Source: Acidobacteriaceae bacterium (GTDB lineage: Bacteria; Acidobacteriota; Terriglobia; Terriglobales; Acidobacteriaceae). Taken from it: a stretch of DNA of 64,000 bases. The position numbers and the translations under genes are program-made. Position 1 is the stretch's first letter; each line of letters begins with the position of its first letter. The DNA lies in the NCBI GenBank assembly GCA_003134815.1, contig PLCO01000006.1, forward strand, positions 1 to 64,000, written 5' to 3'. This document shows positions 42,021 through 51,147 of the stretch, piece by piece. The notes below the pieces were generated by a model that searched no databases, was not told where the DNA came from, and saw nothing but the letters and a program-made list of their open reading frames with translations.

Positions 42021-44501
42021 ATGACGTATTCTCGTTATCTCTTGTCCGCCCTTCTTTGGACATCGCTTTCATGCGCCGTCGTCGCTTCCGCGCAGCAGCC
42101 CTGGTCCGGCGTCATCGCGCCGGCACGGGCAACCAGCTGGACGCAGGCAGGCCTTCCCGGCGACGTACCTCCTGACGGCTCATGGGCGCAATGTGGGTCA
42201 ACGATTTCGGCCTACGGCTCCAGCGGTTCTTATGCTTCGCCGACCACAATCCAGAACACGATCAATGCCTGTGGAAACGATCAGTACGTGTTGCTCGGCC
42301 CCGGGGATTTTTATCTTTCAAGTGGAGTCAATCTCCGCAGCAACGTTGTACTGCGTGGCACAGGCGCGAACCAGACTCGCATACACGTCAGCGCTGCAGC
42401 GGGATGCAATGGGCAGGGCGCCGTTGTTTGCATTGTGGGAGGCGTTACATATGCCGGGTATTGTCTGCCCAACAACGTCAACACGTGGAACTGTCCACAG
42501 CTGGGATTCACTCCGGGCTACCCGGATTCGGCGAACTGGACTGGGAGCTATTCTCAGGGAGCAACGACGATCACCCTCGATAATGTGACGGGCATCGTAA
42601 CCAATTTGACGCCCATCGTGCTCGATCAATGCGATACGGGTTTGAGTGGAAGTTCGGGGGTCGAGAACTGCAACGGCGGTTCGGGTGGCGTAGTCACCGC
42701 CGCCTCCGTTTACAGCGGCAGTGGAGGAAGTGGGTATAACGTTGGCGACACGGGAAAGATCAACTGCGTGTGGGACTGGGGGCGATGCTATGGGTCGGGA
42801 ACTGCGACCTATAGTGTGACCGCCGTGAGCGGTGGGGCGGTGACAGCGTTCACCGTCACCAATGGAGGGAGTGGCTACACGTATACCAACGTCAACACGT
42901 ACTTTGGCGCTCCTACCATGACAACTGCCACGAGCGGAGGCGGCTCCGCCTTCGAAGTTCAAGTCACGGGAATCAGCGCGTACGACAACAACGGGTTCTT
43001 CGTTTGCGCCATCTCGTCGATTTGTTCTATCACAGCTGATTCCGGAAGCGTCCGCGTTGGTCGTTCCCAGGAAGAGGTTGTTCTTGCTGAATCCATCACC
43101 GGCAGCGGCCCGTACACAGTGACCCTCAACCACCCGTTAATGCATCCGAACTGGACCGCGGGCCAGTCTCCGCAAGCCTGGTGGGGAACTTCAACGATCA
43201 CGAATTCGGGAGTTGAAAACGTGCTGATTGATGTCAGCGCTGTCAGTTCTTCGTGCGTTTCCATCAATGCAGCCGCCTATGTGTGGGTCAAGGGAATTGC
43301 CTGTAATACCGCGAATTTTTTCCATGTGTACGCCTATGTGGCATCAAATTTTTTGGTTCGGGACAGCTACTTCTACTGGACGAAGAACGCGGGCACAACA
43401 AGCTACGGAATTGGCTCAGGCGGACAAGTGGGGAACTCGCTGTTTGAGAACAATATTTTACAGGGGATCGTTGATCCGCTAAATGTGAACGGACCCTGCA
43501 CAGGATGCGTTTTTGCCTATAACTTCTCAGTCAATCAGTACGATGGGGCTTCTAACGTCATGTTTGCATCGTCTCCCATGCACTCAGCAGCAACAGACTA
43601 CATTCTTGAGGAAGGCAATATCGGGTCCGCTGCATATCAAGACAACACGCACGGCCCGCACCTCGCTGACACCTTCTTTCGCAATTATTTCACTGGGTAC
43701 GAAACAAACAACGGTTCGTCGACGAACAATGCCACAATACCAGTAACCGTGGGAGCATTCTCGCGGTACAACAATTATCTGGGGAACGTGCTGGGCACAG
43801 CGGGCTATCACACGATCTACCAGTGTATCCCTGGATCAAGCTCGACCCGGTTTTGCGCTGTCGACGCCGGTTCATTCCCTGGATATGTTCACATCTGGGA
43901 TTTGGGGTTTTCTGCTCAGGCGCAGAGCGACTTCAGCAACACTCCGGCGGAGCCGAACGACCTGCTGACCTCAACTTCGCTGTACCGCTACGGCAATTAC
44001 GACGTCGTGAACGGATCGGTACAGTGGAACTCGAGCGAGGTTCCGACCACCGACCCGAACTTCCCCAATCCTGTGCCAGCGAGCAACACATTCTCGGCGT
44101 CCTTCTACAACGGTGTGACTGCCGCTTACCTGAGCTGTGGAACTGGTCTGTCGTTCTGGATGAACCCGACGACCGGAACCTGCCCGCCCTATCCCAGCAT
44201 CGGCCCTGATGTCAGGCATGGAGACATTGGGCTGTGTACCAGTGGGACTTACCAGTGGTCTCGCGCGCTCACCAGCAATCAATGCGCCGGCGGTAGCTTC
44301 AACGCATCGGTCAACGGCGGGTATGGAAACTCCAATCCAGCAATGCGTTGCTATTTCAATCAGATGGGCGGGCTACCGGACGGAACCGGCGGTATGCTCT
44401 CCTTTAATCCGGCAAGCTGCTATGCGACAGACAGTGCGGGGACAATCGTGCATCCGTCTGCTGTAAACACCCTGACTGGGTCATACTCAATTATCTTGTG
44501 A
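42021..44501 (+). CDS. Secreted right-handed beta-helix protein (pectate-lyase-superfamily-like)
   Basis: An 826-residue exported protein with a signal peptide (LLSALLWTSLSCAVVASAQ, cleavage near 25). The N-terminal part (TIQNTINACGNDQYVLLGPGDFYLSSGVNLRSNVVLRGTG) is the typical entrance of a parallel beta-helix. Two GSGYT-type repeats follow in a Gly/Ser-rich insert (about 225-300), then long beta-helix coils (VWVKGIACNTANFFHVYAYVASNFLVRDSYFYW). No lyase catalytic residues can be named. It could be a polysaccharide lyase, epimerase-like protein or a secreted binding protein acting on the exported polymer. The gap upstream holds its own possible promoter. Confidence 0.75.
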   Translation: MTYSRYLLSALLWTSLSCAVVASAQQPWSGVIAPARATSWTQAGLPGDVPPDGSWAQCGSTISAYGSSGSYASPTTIQNTINACGNDQYVLLGPGDFYLSSGVNLRSNVVLRGTGANQTRIHVSAAAGCNGQGAVVCIVGGVTYAGYCLPNNVNTWNCPQLGFTPGYPDSANWTGSYSQGATTITLDNVTGIVTNLTPIVLDQCDTGLSGSSGVENCNGGSGGVVTAASVYSGSGGSGYNVGDTGKINCVWDWGRCYGSGTATYSVTAVSGGAVTAFTVTNGGSGYTYTNVNTYFGAPTMTTATSGGGSAFEVQVTGISAYDNNGFFVCAISSICSITADSGSVRVGRSQEEVVLAESITGSGPYTVTLNHPLMHPNWTAGQSPQAWWGTSTITNSGVENVLIDVSAVSSSCVSINAAAYVWVKGIACNTANFFHVYAYVASNFLVRDSYFYWTKNAGTTSYGIGSGGQVGNSLFENNILQGIVDPLNVNGPCTGCVFAYNFSVNQYDGASNVMFASSPMHSAATDYILEEGNIGSAAYQDNTHGPHLADTFFRNYFTGYETNNGSSTNNATIPVTVGAFSRYNNYLGNVLGTAGYHTIYQCIPGSSSTRFCAVDAGSFPGYVHIWDLGFSAQAQSDFSNTPAEPNDLLTSTSLYRYGNYDVVNGSVQWNSSEVPTTDPNFPNPVPASNTFSASFYNGVTAAYLSCGTGLSFWMNPTTGTCPPYPSIGPDVRHGDIGLCTSGTYQWSRALTSNQCAGGSFNASVNGGYGNSNPAMRCYFNQMGGLPDGTGGMLSFNPASCYATDSAGTIVHPSAVNTLTGSYSIIL

Positions 44502-44815
44502 CCGTGGCCAATTGCAAGGGATATTGCGATCAGGGCTGCTTCGCCAGATAATCTTCGACTACCGAAGATTGAAGTTGCTGGTCAAAAGTGAAGTCTAAAA
44601 AGTGAACCCCGAACCCATCCACCACAGTATCTGATCTTGTCCATATGCCAGTCGCAAGATTTCTACTGGATACCCTCAACCTATTTTTGATTAACCGCGA
44701 TCTGATCGCTCGAGACGTCGAAACCTCCGACCTCTTCGGGCTGCAAATCTTCGTGCGATCAAGATCGAAAAGCTTCAGTGATCCATGGCTGAGAGAGACA
44801 AGATAGGTCAACTGC
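44502..44815. other. Intergenic region with an 8-bp stem-loop
   Basis: No gene with family features is visible in these 314 bases. At 44550-44570, AATCTTCG and CGAAGATT form an 8-bp stem around ACTAC, about 50 bases after the beta-helix stop. There is no T-run behind it, so it is not a textbook rho-independent terminator. The downstream flippase gene has an ordinary ribosome site (ATAGG). Confidence 0.4.
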
Positions 44816-46432
44816 ATGAAGCCGTCTAAGCCGGACAATAAGTCGCCGACCTTATTGTCGCGGGCGATACGTATCGGACACAAACCGATCGGGTTCAAGG
44901 TTGCTCGCGGTGTTGTCTCCTCCGTGCTGCGCAAGCTCATCGTGGCGCCGATTTCCCTTGTCCTTGTTCCTTTTGCGCTGTATAAGGTCGGGGTCGCGGG
45001 CTATGGGGAATGGGCAATTCTCTCAACGATCATTAATCTCGCATGGCTTATGGATCCAGGTCTCGGACCGGCGGTCACAAAATATGTCGCGGAGTCCAGC
45101 GGCAAAAGCGACATCTCGGAAATTCGCCGAGTCATCGATGCGGCTTCTGCGATGTGTCTCTGCATGGCGGCAGTTGCGGTCTGTTTGATTGGATTTTCCT
45201 CGCACCTTATGATCAAGGAACTCTTTCGCGGACCCGCCGCACCTCCCGCCGCCGAAGTCCTCTCGCTGTGGCCAATGGTACTGCTCTGCATCGCCATGTT
45301 CCTCGTTTCAACGCCATTTCTGGCGGTTATCAATGGTCGTCAGCGAATGGACCTGACCAACGTTTTGCTGTTCACTGCCGAATTGCTCAGTGCCGCGATG
45401 ACTGTGGCTTTTCTCTTGGCAGGAGCGAAAATCGCGGGATTGTTGCTCGCGCAATTGCTCAGCGCATTCTTCATTTTGGTAGGAAGCATCGTGATTACGA
45501 AGCGAATTCTGCCTGAGATCACGCCTAACCCGTTCCGATCCACATTCAGCACGCTTCGGAAGATCGTGACGTTCAGCGTGCCCCTGTATGCCGGATACGT
45601 AATGACAACGCTGCAGGGTCAATTGGAGCGGCTTTATCTGGCGCGGATGGTCGGCGTCATTCCGGTTGGTTGGTACGATGTCGCGAGCCAGGGAGCGGCA
45701 AAGATCAAGCGTGTACCCGACCTCTTGCTTGGGCCTGTTCTCGCGGCGGCATCCGAGTTAGAGGCTCGCAACGAGCGCGAAAAACTGGAAGAGCTCCATT
45801 CCAGGGCTCACAAGTACCTGGCAATTGTGGCGATCCCGCTGGTCGTGTTCGCGGTAGTCAGCGCAAAATCGCTGATCCGCCTTTGGGTGGGCGGCGGCAT
45901 GGAGCGGATCACCCTCACTTTCGCAATTCTGGTGATCGGAAACCTTTTCCCCCAGATGGGATCACCGATCTATTTCGTCACGGTGGGGCGAGGGATTCTG
46001 CGCCCATCTGTTTATACGGCGCTACTGGCAAGCGGGTTGAACCTGGTGCTGAGCTTTTTCTTCATTAAGCTGTGGGGCTTCTCCGGGGCGGCTCTGGGTA
46101 CAGCAATCCCAATGTTTCTCAGCACAATTTACTACTTCATTGTTTGCCGGCCGTACTTTCAGATCGACCTTTTCAAAACTCTCCGTCAGGCCTACGTGAA
46201 ACCACTGCTTTGCGCTGGAATCGCTTCCGGCGCAATTCCTCTGATCGGAATTCTTGGATTGCACACTTCGATTGGGCTGCTGGCCGGCTTAGTTGTTTTC
46301 GGTGCCTTATACGTGCTCGGCTTGGTGCTAACACACGCCGTTGACCGCTCGGACCTTGCAACCGCCGAAAAGCACATGCCCTTTCTCGTGCGGCGCGGGA
46401 CCGCCACCGTCGCGCCTGAAACGGCAGCATAG
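44816..46432 (+). CDS. wzx: Polysaccharide flippase (Wzx/MATE-like)
   Basis: A 538-residue inner-membrane protein with about 12-14 hydrophobic helices. The opening pattern is RKLIVAPISLVLVPFALYKVGVAGYGEWAILSTIINLAWLMDPGLGPAVTKYVAE, typical of the RfbX/Wzx family, with basic loops such as KIKRVPDLLLGPVLAAASELEARNEREKL. It would flip lipid-linked repeat units to the periplasmic face, where the polymerase at 25346 would join them. Note that an ABC-type exporter pair is also encoded downstream at 51148 and 52001. Confidence 0.85.
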   Translation: MKPSKPDNKSPTLLSRAIRIGHKPIGFKVARGVVSSVLRKLIVAPISLVLVPFALYKVGVAGYGEWAILSTIINLAWLMDPGLGPAVTKYVAESSGKSDISEIRRVIDAASAMCLCMAAVAVCLIGFSSHLMIKELFRGPAAPPAAEVLSLWPMVLLCIAMFLVSTPFLAVINGRQRMDLTNVLLFTAELLSAAMTVAFLLAGAKIAGLLLAQLLSAFFILVGSIVITKRILPEITPNPFRSTFSTLRKIVTFSVPLYAGYVMTTLQGQLERLYLARMVGVIPVGWYDVASQGAAKIKRVPDLLLGPVLAAASELEARNEREKLEELHSRAHKYLAIVAIPLVVFAVVSAKSLIRLWVGGGMERITLTFAILVIGNLFPQMGSPIYFVTVGRGILRPSVYTALLASGLNLVLSFFFIKLWGFSGAALGTAIPMFLSTIYYFIVCRPYFQIDLFKTLRQAYVKPLLCAGIASGAIPLIGILGLHTSIGLLAGLVVFGALYVLGLVLTHAVDRSDLATAEKHMPFLVRRGTATVAPETAA

Positions 46433-46550
46433 CCGATGGATGCGGTGCCGGTGAGATGGGTAGCCGGTGGGTCGAGCCGTTCGATGATCGCGAAGTCTAT
46501 GCCTGTCGTTGACGCAGGGAGATACCTTGGAGATTGAGGAATCGACACAC

Positions 46551-47519
46551 ATGAATACTTTACCCCGGATCTCAGTGGTGATATGCACCTACAATCGCGC
46601 GCATAGTCTGGGGAAAACCCTGGAGAGTGTCGTGGTTCAATCCGTTCCGCCGGAGATTCAATGGGAGGTCATTGTTGTCGACAACAATTCGAGTGATCAG
46701 ACCCGCGAAATCGTTGAGGGCTTTCAAAACCGATATCCGGAACGCATGCGATACGCGTTTGAAGCACGGCAAGGAGTGTCGAACGCAAGAAATACCGGGG
46801 TCCGTGAAGCTCTAGGTCAGATTGTTGCCTTCATCGACGACGATGAAACCGCGGATCCAAATTGGCTCCAGAGCCTGACGGCAAATCTATTTTCCGGAGA
46901 GTGGGCCGGTGCTGGCGGCAGGGTGCAGCCCCAATGGGGCGGCCCACGTCCGAATTGGATGTCGCGCAAGAGTACCTTCCTCGACGGACCGCTTGCGATG
47001 TTCGACTACGGAGCGGAAGCGATGCAATTGAATGACCCTCCCTTCGGTGCAAATATGGCGTTCCGCAAGGAAATGTTAAACAAGTATGGCGAGTTTCGCA
47101 CTGATCTCGGTAGAGTTGGCAAGGAGATGCTCAGCGGCGAGGACACCGAGTTTGGGCGGCGCCTGATCGCAGGAGGAGAGCGACTGCGCTACGAGCCATC
47201 CGCGATCACGCTCCACCCAGTAGAGCGTGATCGCGCTACCAGAAAATACTTCCTTTCCTGGTGGTTCAATAAGGGGCGGACCGACGTCCGGGACTTCTGG
47301 ACCCTCACGAACCTCGGGAAAGTCTCCGACATTCCATGGCAGGTGTTTCGTGGCGCAGCGGTCGAAGCTGTGCGATGGATCTTTACGACCGAGCCCTGCC
47401 TGCGATTCATTTGCCTGCTGAAGATATGGACTTATGCCGGCCAGTTCTCTGAGTACTATCGCCAATCTTATGCCGCCAAGAGAAAAGGCTCACTACTCGA
47501 TTCAAATTCGCCTTCATAA
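46551..47519 (+). CDS. Family 2 glycosyltransferase
   Basis: A 322-residue GT-A transferase: RISVVICTYNRAHSLGKTLESV, VIVVDNNSSDQTREI, ARNTGVREALGQIVAFIDDDETADPNWL (the DDD metal site), and GGRVQPQWGG. The C-terminal part (SGEDTEFGRRLIAGGERLRYEP, then ERDRATRKYFLSWWF) matches the succinoglycan-type ExoO/EpsO group. The ATG at 46551 has GAGGA 10 bases upstream; an upstream TTG at 46509 is less likely. Sugar unknown. Confidence 0.88.
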   Translation: MNTLPRISVVICTYNRAHSLGKTLESVVVQSVPPEIQWEVIVVDNNSSDQTREIVEGFQNRYPERMRYAFEARQGVSNARNTGVREALGQIVAFIDDDETADPNWLQSLTANLFSGEWAGAGGRVQPQWGGPRPNWMSRKSTFLDGPLAMFDYGAEAMQLNDPPFGANMAFRKEMLNKYGEFRTDLGRVGKEMLSGEDTEFGRRLIAGGERLRYEPSAITLHPVERDRATRKYFLSWWFNKGRTDVRDFWTLTNLGKVSDIPWQVFRGAAVEAVRWIFTTEPCLRFICLLKIWTYAGQFSEYYRQSYAAKRKGSLLDSNSPS

Positions 47520-47612
47520 CCGCGCCTGATGCTTAGCGTTTCTCTCAACTGGCGCTGAAAAGTTGCGATTGGCACATTCTCGAAGCACTTCGGTCGAGCG
47601 AGTTCACGGTCT

Positions 47613-48869
47613 ATGAAAACTGAAGAGTTGCATTTCGCGGATAGGACTTTGCCCGGGGTGAATTGCAGCCCACCGCCTTCTTCGCTCAATGCAGCGCTCT
47701 TGACGGGAGGCGTCGATCGACCGTACGCGTTTGGCCTGGCAATGGCCCTCGTGGCGAAGAATGTCCACGTCGACGTGGTTGCAAGTGAAGCAGTGGACAG
47801 TGTCGAAATGCATACGACGCAAAATCTGAATTTCTTCGATGTCTGGCCAGCCAAGGCCGCAAAGGCCACTTCACTCGCAAAAACATTCCGAACTCTTCGC
47901 CATTATCGGTCGCTCATCGGTTATGCGGCTGCAGCTCGCCCGCGCGTGTTCCACATTTTATGGAACAGCAAAATTCAGTTCTTCGACCGGACACTGTTGA
48001 TGCTGTATTACAAGGCCCTCGGGAAAAGAGTGGCACTTACTGCGCACAATATAAATCAGGCAAGGCGGGACTCACGAGACACATGGTTGAATCGAATCAC
48101 GCTGAGAATCCAGTACCACCTCACCGATCACATATTTGTTCACACGCAGAAGATGAAGGACGAGCTGGTGGAGGAATTTGGCGTTGCCGGCCAGGCGATC
48201 ACGGTCATCCGCCACCCAATCAACAATGCTTTTCCAGATACGCGACTTACCCCGTCGGAGGCAAAGAGCCGGCTTGGCCTCGAAGAAGCCAACAAGACAA
48301 TCCTTTGCTTCGGCCGAATCAAGCCCTATAAGGGTATCGAGTACCTGCTACCGGCATTTCAAAAACTCGCGGCCCGGGATGGACAGTATCGGTTGATCAT
48401 TGCGGGTGAGGTTCAAAAGGGCAATGAGAAGTATATGGAGTCGTTAATGCGGACGATGACCAGTGAGATGGACAGGGGTCAGGTCATTCTAAAGACTCAA
48501 TTCATTCCCGACGAGGACATGGAAGTCTATCTCAAGGCTGCGGACGTGCTCGTCCTCCCCTACAAGGACATATTCCAGAGCGGTGTCCTGTTCCTGGGTT
48601 ACAGCTTCGGTTTGCCTGTCATAGTCACGGATGTTGGGTCGTTTCGCGAAGAAGTCGTCGAGGGTGAGACTGGGTATCTTTGCAAGCCAGGCGACCCGGC
48701 TGATCTGGCTAGAATCATCGAGACCTATTTTGCAAGCGACCTCTTTCGCAACCTGACGACGAATCGCCAGAAGATCAAGGACTATGCGGACACTCATCAC
48801 TCATGGGGTGGGGTCGCCGAACTCACGCGAAAAGCCTATGAAGGGATGCTTAGAAACGTTAGCTTATGA
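47613..48869 (+). CDS. Family 4 (GT-B) glycosyltransferase
   Basis: A 418-residue GT-B transferase. The first 25 residues are unusual (TGGVDRPYAFGLAMALVAKNVHVDVV follows). The donor domain is clear: KTILCFGRIKPYKGIEYLLPAFQKLAARDG, YRLIIAGEVQKGNEKY, YLKAADVLVLPYKDIFQSGVLFLGYSFGLPVIVTDVGSFREEVVEG (Glu residues of the EX7E type), and GYLCKPGDPADLA. It overlaps the next glycosyltransferase by four bases (ATGA), so the two are translated together and may add neighbouring sugars. Confidence 0.86.
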   Translation: MKTEELHFADRTLPGVNCSPPPSSLNAALLTGGVDRPYAFGLAMALVAKNVHVDVVASEAVDSVEMHTTQNLNFFDVWPAKAAKATSLAKTFRTLRHYRSLIGYAAAARPRVFHILWNSKIQFFDRTLLMLYYKALGKRVALTAHNINQARRDSRDTWLNRITLRIQYHLTDHIFVHTQKMKDELVEEFGVAGQAITVIRHPINNAFPDTRLTPSEAKSRLGLEEANKTILCFGRIKPYKGIEYLLPAFQKLAARDGQYRLIIAGEVQKGNEKYMESLMRTMTSEMDRGQVILKTQFIPDEDMEVYLKAADVLVLPYKDIFQSGVLFLGYSFGLPVIVTDVGSFREEVVEGETGYLCKPGDPADLARIIETYFASDLFRNLTTNRQKIKDYADTHHSWGGVAELTRKAYEGMLRNVSL

Positions 48870-49918
48870 AACCTCTTGTATCTATCTTAATTCCCGCATA
48901 CAACGCAGAGAAGTGGCTGGCTGAAACGCTTCGGTCAGCGCTTGATCAAACATGGGACAACAAGGAAATTGTCGTCGTCGACGATGGCTCGAAGGATGGG
49001 ACATTGGCCTTGGCGCGGACCTTCGAGTCCAGCATCGTCAAAGTGTTCACCCATGTGAATCAGGGTGCTTCCGCGACTCGGAACAAGGCGTTCTCCCTCT
49101 GCCATGGCGACTACATCCAGTGGCTCGATGCGGACGATCTTCTTGCTCCGGACAAAATCGCCAGGCAGATGGAAGCACTGGATGACGCGCCGGATCCAAG
49201 GCTTCTTCTTTCCGCCGAATGGGGCAGCTTTATGCATCGGCCTTCGCGCACGAAGTTTATTCCAAGCGGGTTGTGGTGTAGTCTCTCCAAAGCGGAATGG
49301 CTTCTTCGCAAGTTGGAACAGAACGTCTATATGCAAACTGCCACCTGGCTGGTAAGCCGTGAATTGGCGCTTGCTGCCGGACTGTGGGATACGCGACTGT
49401 TGGGCGATGACGATGGTGAGTACTTCTGCCGCGTGCTGATGGCGAGCGATGGCGTCCGTTTTGTTCCTGGCTCGAAGGTCTATTACCGCCAGGCGGGATC
49501 AGGCAGCCTGAGCTACGTTGGATCTTCAGACAAGAAGCGCGATGCGCAATGGATCTCGATGGAACTGCATATGAGTTATCTTCGCTCACTTGACGATAGC
49601 CAGCGGGCACGAGCCGCATGCGTCAAGTTCATGCAAAACTGGATGGTCGCCTTCTATCCGGAGCGGCTGGACATATTCGATAAGGCGCAAACACTTTCAA
49701 GAGACTTTGGCGGGCAGATTGAGGCGCCGACTTTGAACTGGAAGTTCTCCTGGATTAAAACGCTATTCGGTTGGCATTTCGCGCGGCGGGCCCAATTGAG
49801 GATTCTGGGGACGAAATGGTCGTTGCTCAGCTTTTGTGACAAGGCGCTATGCCAATTTGAAAGGCGAGGGCCGATGGCCCAGTCTTCACCAAATGCAGTA
49901 AAAGCAACACAGTCCTGA
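48866..49918 (+). CDS. Family 2 glycosyltransferase
   Basis: A 350-residue GT-A transferase: VSILIPAYNAEKWLAETLRSALDQTWDNKEIVVVDDGSKDGTLAL, followed by GDYIQWLDADDLLAPDKIARQ with the metal-binding DAD. A second helical domain runs to the end (about 200-350, Trp/Arg-rich) and may determine the acceptor. It is coupled by overlap to the preceding GT4. Sugar unknown. Confidence 0.87.
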   Translation: MKPLVSILIPAYNAEKWLAETLRSALDQTWDNKEIVVVDDGSKDGTLALARTFESSIVKVFTHVNQGASATRNKAFSLCHGDYIQWLDADDLLAPDKIARQMEALDDAPDPRLLLSAEWGSFMHRPSRTKFIPSGLWCSLSKAEWLLRKLEQNVYMQTATWLVSRELALAAGLWDTRLLGDDDGEYFCRVLMASDGVRFVPGSKVYYRQAGSGSLSYVGSSDKKRDAQWISMELHMSYLRSLDDSQRARAACVKFMQNWMVAFYPERLDIFDKAQTLSRDFGGQIEAPTLNWKFSWIKTLFGWHFARRAQLRILGTKWSLLSFCDKALCQFERRGPMAQSSPNAVKATQS

Positions 49919-49989
49919 CCTTGACTTGCCCGGCGATCAGGCGATGATCGCGAGCCTATAAACAGCCGATCGCTCGAAAGGCAAAGCGC

Positions 49990-51054
49990 ATGATTACTAC
50001 AAGCACACCGCTTCGGATCTCGTTCTTTGGTGGCGGAACAGATTACCCAATCTGGTTCCGCGAGCACGGCGGCTCTGTTCTGTCGACTACGATCGACAAA
50101 TATTGCTATATCTCCTGCCGATGGCTGCCTCCATTCTTTGAGTACCATAGCCGAATCTCCTACACAAAAGTTGAAAACGTAAGCAGCAACGACGAAATTC
50201 AGCATCCCTCAGTCCGAGCGTGTTTGCAATATCTAGGAATCAGCGAGGGAGTCGAGATACATCACATAGCCGACTTACCGGCTAGAACCGGATTAGGTAC
50301 GAGTTCCGCGTTTACCGTCGGACTGCTCCTCGGCCTCTATGCTCTTAGAAACCAAATGCGGGACAAACACACCATTGCCGCCGAGGCCATACGCGTCGAG
50401 CAGGAACTTCTTCAAGAAGCAGTGGGCGCGCAGGATCAAGTGAGCGCCGCATACGGAGGTCTCAATCGGATCAACTTCAACAGTGACGGCTCAATCGACG
50501 TTAAGCGCGTACTGACGTCCCGGGATCGAATCACAGAACTTGAACAGAACCTGGCGCTCTACTTCACGGGGTTTTCACGCATCGCCTCTGAGATCGCTCA
50601 GGAGCAACTGAGAATGACGCCGCACAAGGAAAAGGAGCTCAATGCGATGCTCCAGCTGGTCGGCGAAGCAGAAGATATTGTTGTGAACACAAACCGGCCC
50701 CTTGATGACTTTGGCCGTCTTATGCATGAGAGCTGGCAGATTAAGAGGACACTAACCCAGAAAATATCGAACTCGAATATTGACGAGATCTATGAAGCCG
50801 GACTTAGTGCCGGCGCTCTAGGCGGCAAGCTACTGGGGGCGGGCGGTGGGGGCTTCATGCTGTTCTATGTACCACCGGAGAAACGCGAGGCACTCAGGCT
50901 CCGGCTCAAGAAGCTCTTGTGCGTTCCGTTCACTTTCTCAACCAAGGGTGCTGAGGTGGTCGTGTACGAGCCTGAGGTGATGTACGACCAGTCGCTTGCG
51001 TCGGAGCGCAGATTCGTATATGGCGAGGCTCCGCAGCTCCAGAAGCAGATATGA
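49990..51054 (+). CDS. hddA: GHMP-family sugar kinase (heptose-7-phosphate kinase, HddA-like)
   Basis: A 354-residue kinase. The N-terminal TPLRISFFGGGTDYPIWFREHGGSVLSTTIDKY is the HddA opening. The GHMP ATP-binding motif is LPARTGLGTSSAFTVGLLLG (about 96-115). The C-terminal SAGALGGKLLGAGGGGFMLFY is the third motif. HddA makes D-glycero-alpha-D-manno-heptose 1,7-bisphosphate on the way to GDP-heptose. No gmhA, gmhB or hddC is visible in this window, so either they are elsewhere or the substrate differs (fucokinase-like enzymes share the fold). Ribosome site GAAAGG precedes the ATG. Confidence 0.78.
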   Translation: MITTSTPLRISFFGGGTDYPIWFREHGGSVLSTTIDKYCYISCRWLPPFFEYHSRISYTKVENVSSNDEIQHPSVRACLQYLGISEGVEIHHIADLPARTGLGTSSAFTVGLLLGLYALRNQMRDKHTIAAEAIRVEQELLQEAVGAQDQVSAAYGGLNRINFNSDGSIDVKRVLTSRDRITELEQNLALYFTGFSRIASEIAQEQLRMTPHKEKELNAMLQLVGEAEDIVVNTNRPLDDFGRLMHESWQIKRTLTQKISNSNIDEIYEAGLSAGALGGKLLGAGGGGFMLFYVPPEKREALRLRLKKLLCVPFTFSTKGAEVVVYEPEVMYDQSLASERRFVYGEAPQLQKQI

Positions 51055-51147
51055 CAGTGGTCAGGCAAATCGCATGACGGACGATTTAACCAACAGATTG
51101 GCGCAAGTCAGTGGCGAGACTTCGGCGACGCGGCGAGAACTGATTCA

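Noticed and set aside
42318-43133. 271-codon minus-strand frame within the beta-helix gene
   Set aside because: Antisense shadow of a protein with signal peptide and repetitive beta-helix; the frame is open owing to biased composition.
44550-44570. Stem-loop as rho-independent terminator after the beta-helix gene
   Set aside because: AT-rich 8-bp stem and no T-run after it; kept only as a note on the gap.
44530-44940. 136-codon open frame on the minus strand before and across the flippase start
   Set aside because: It overlaps the start of a well-supported flippase gene and has no family features.
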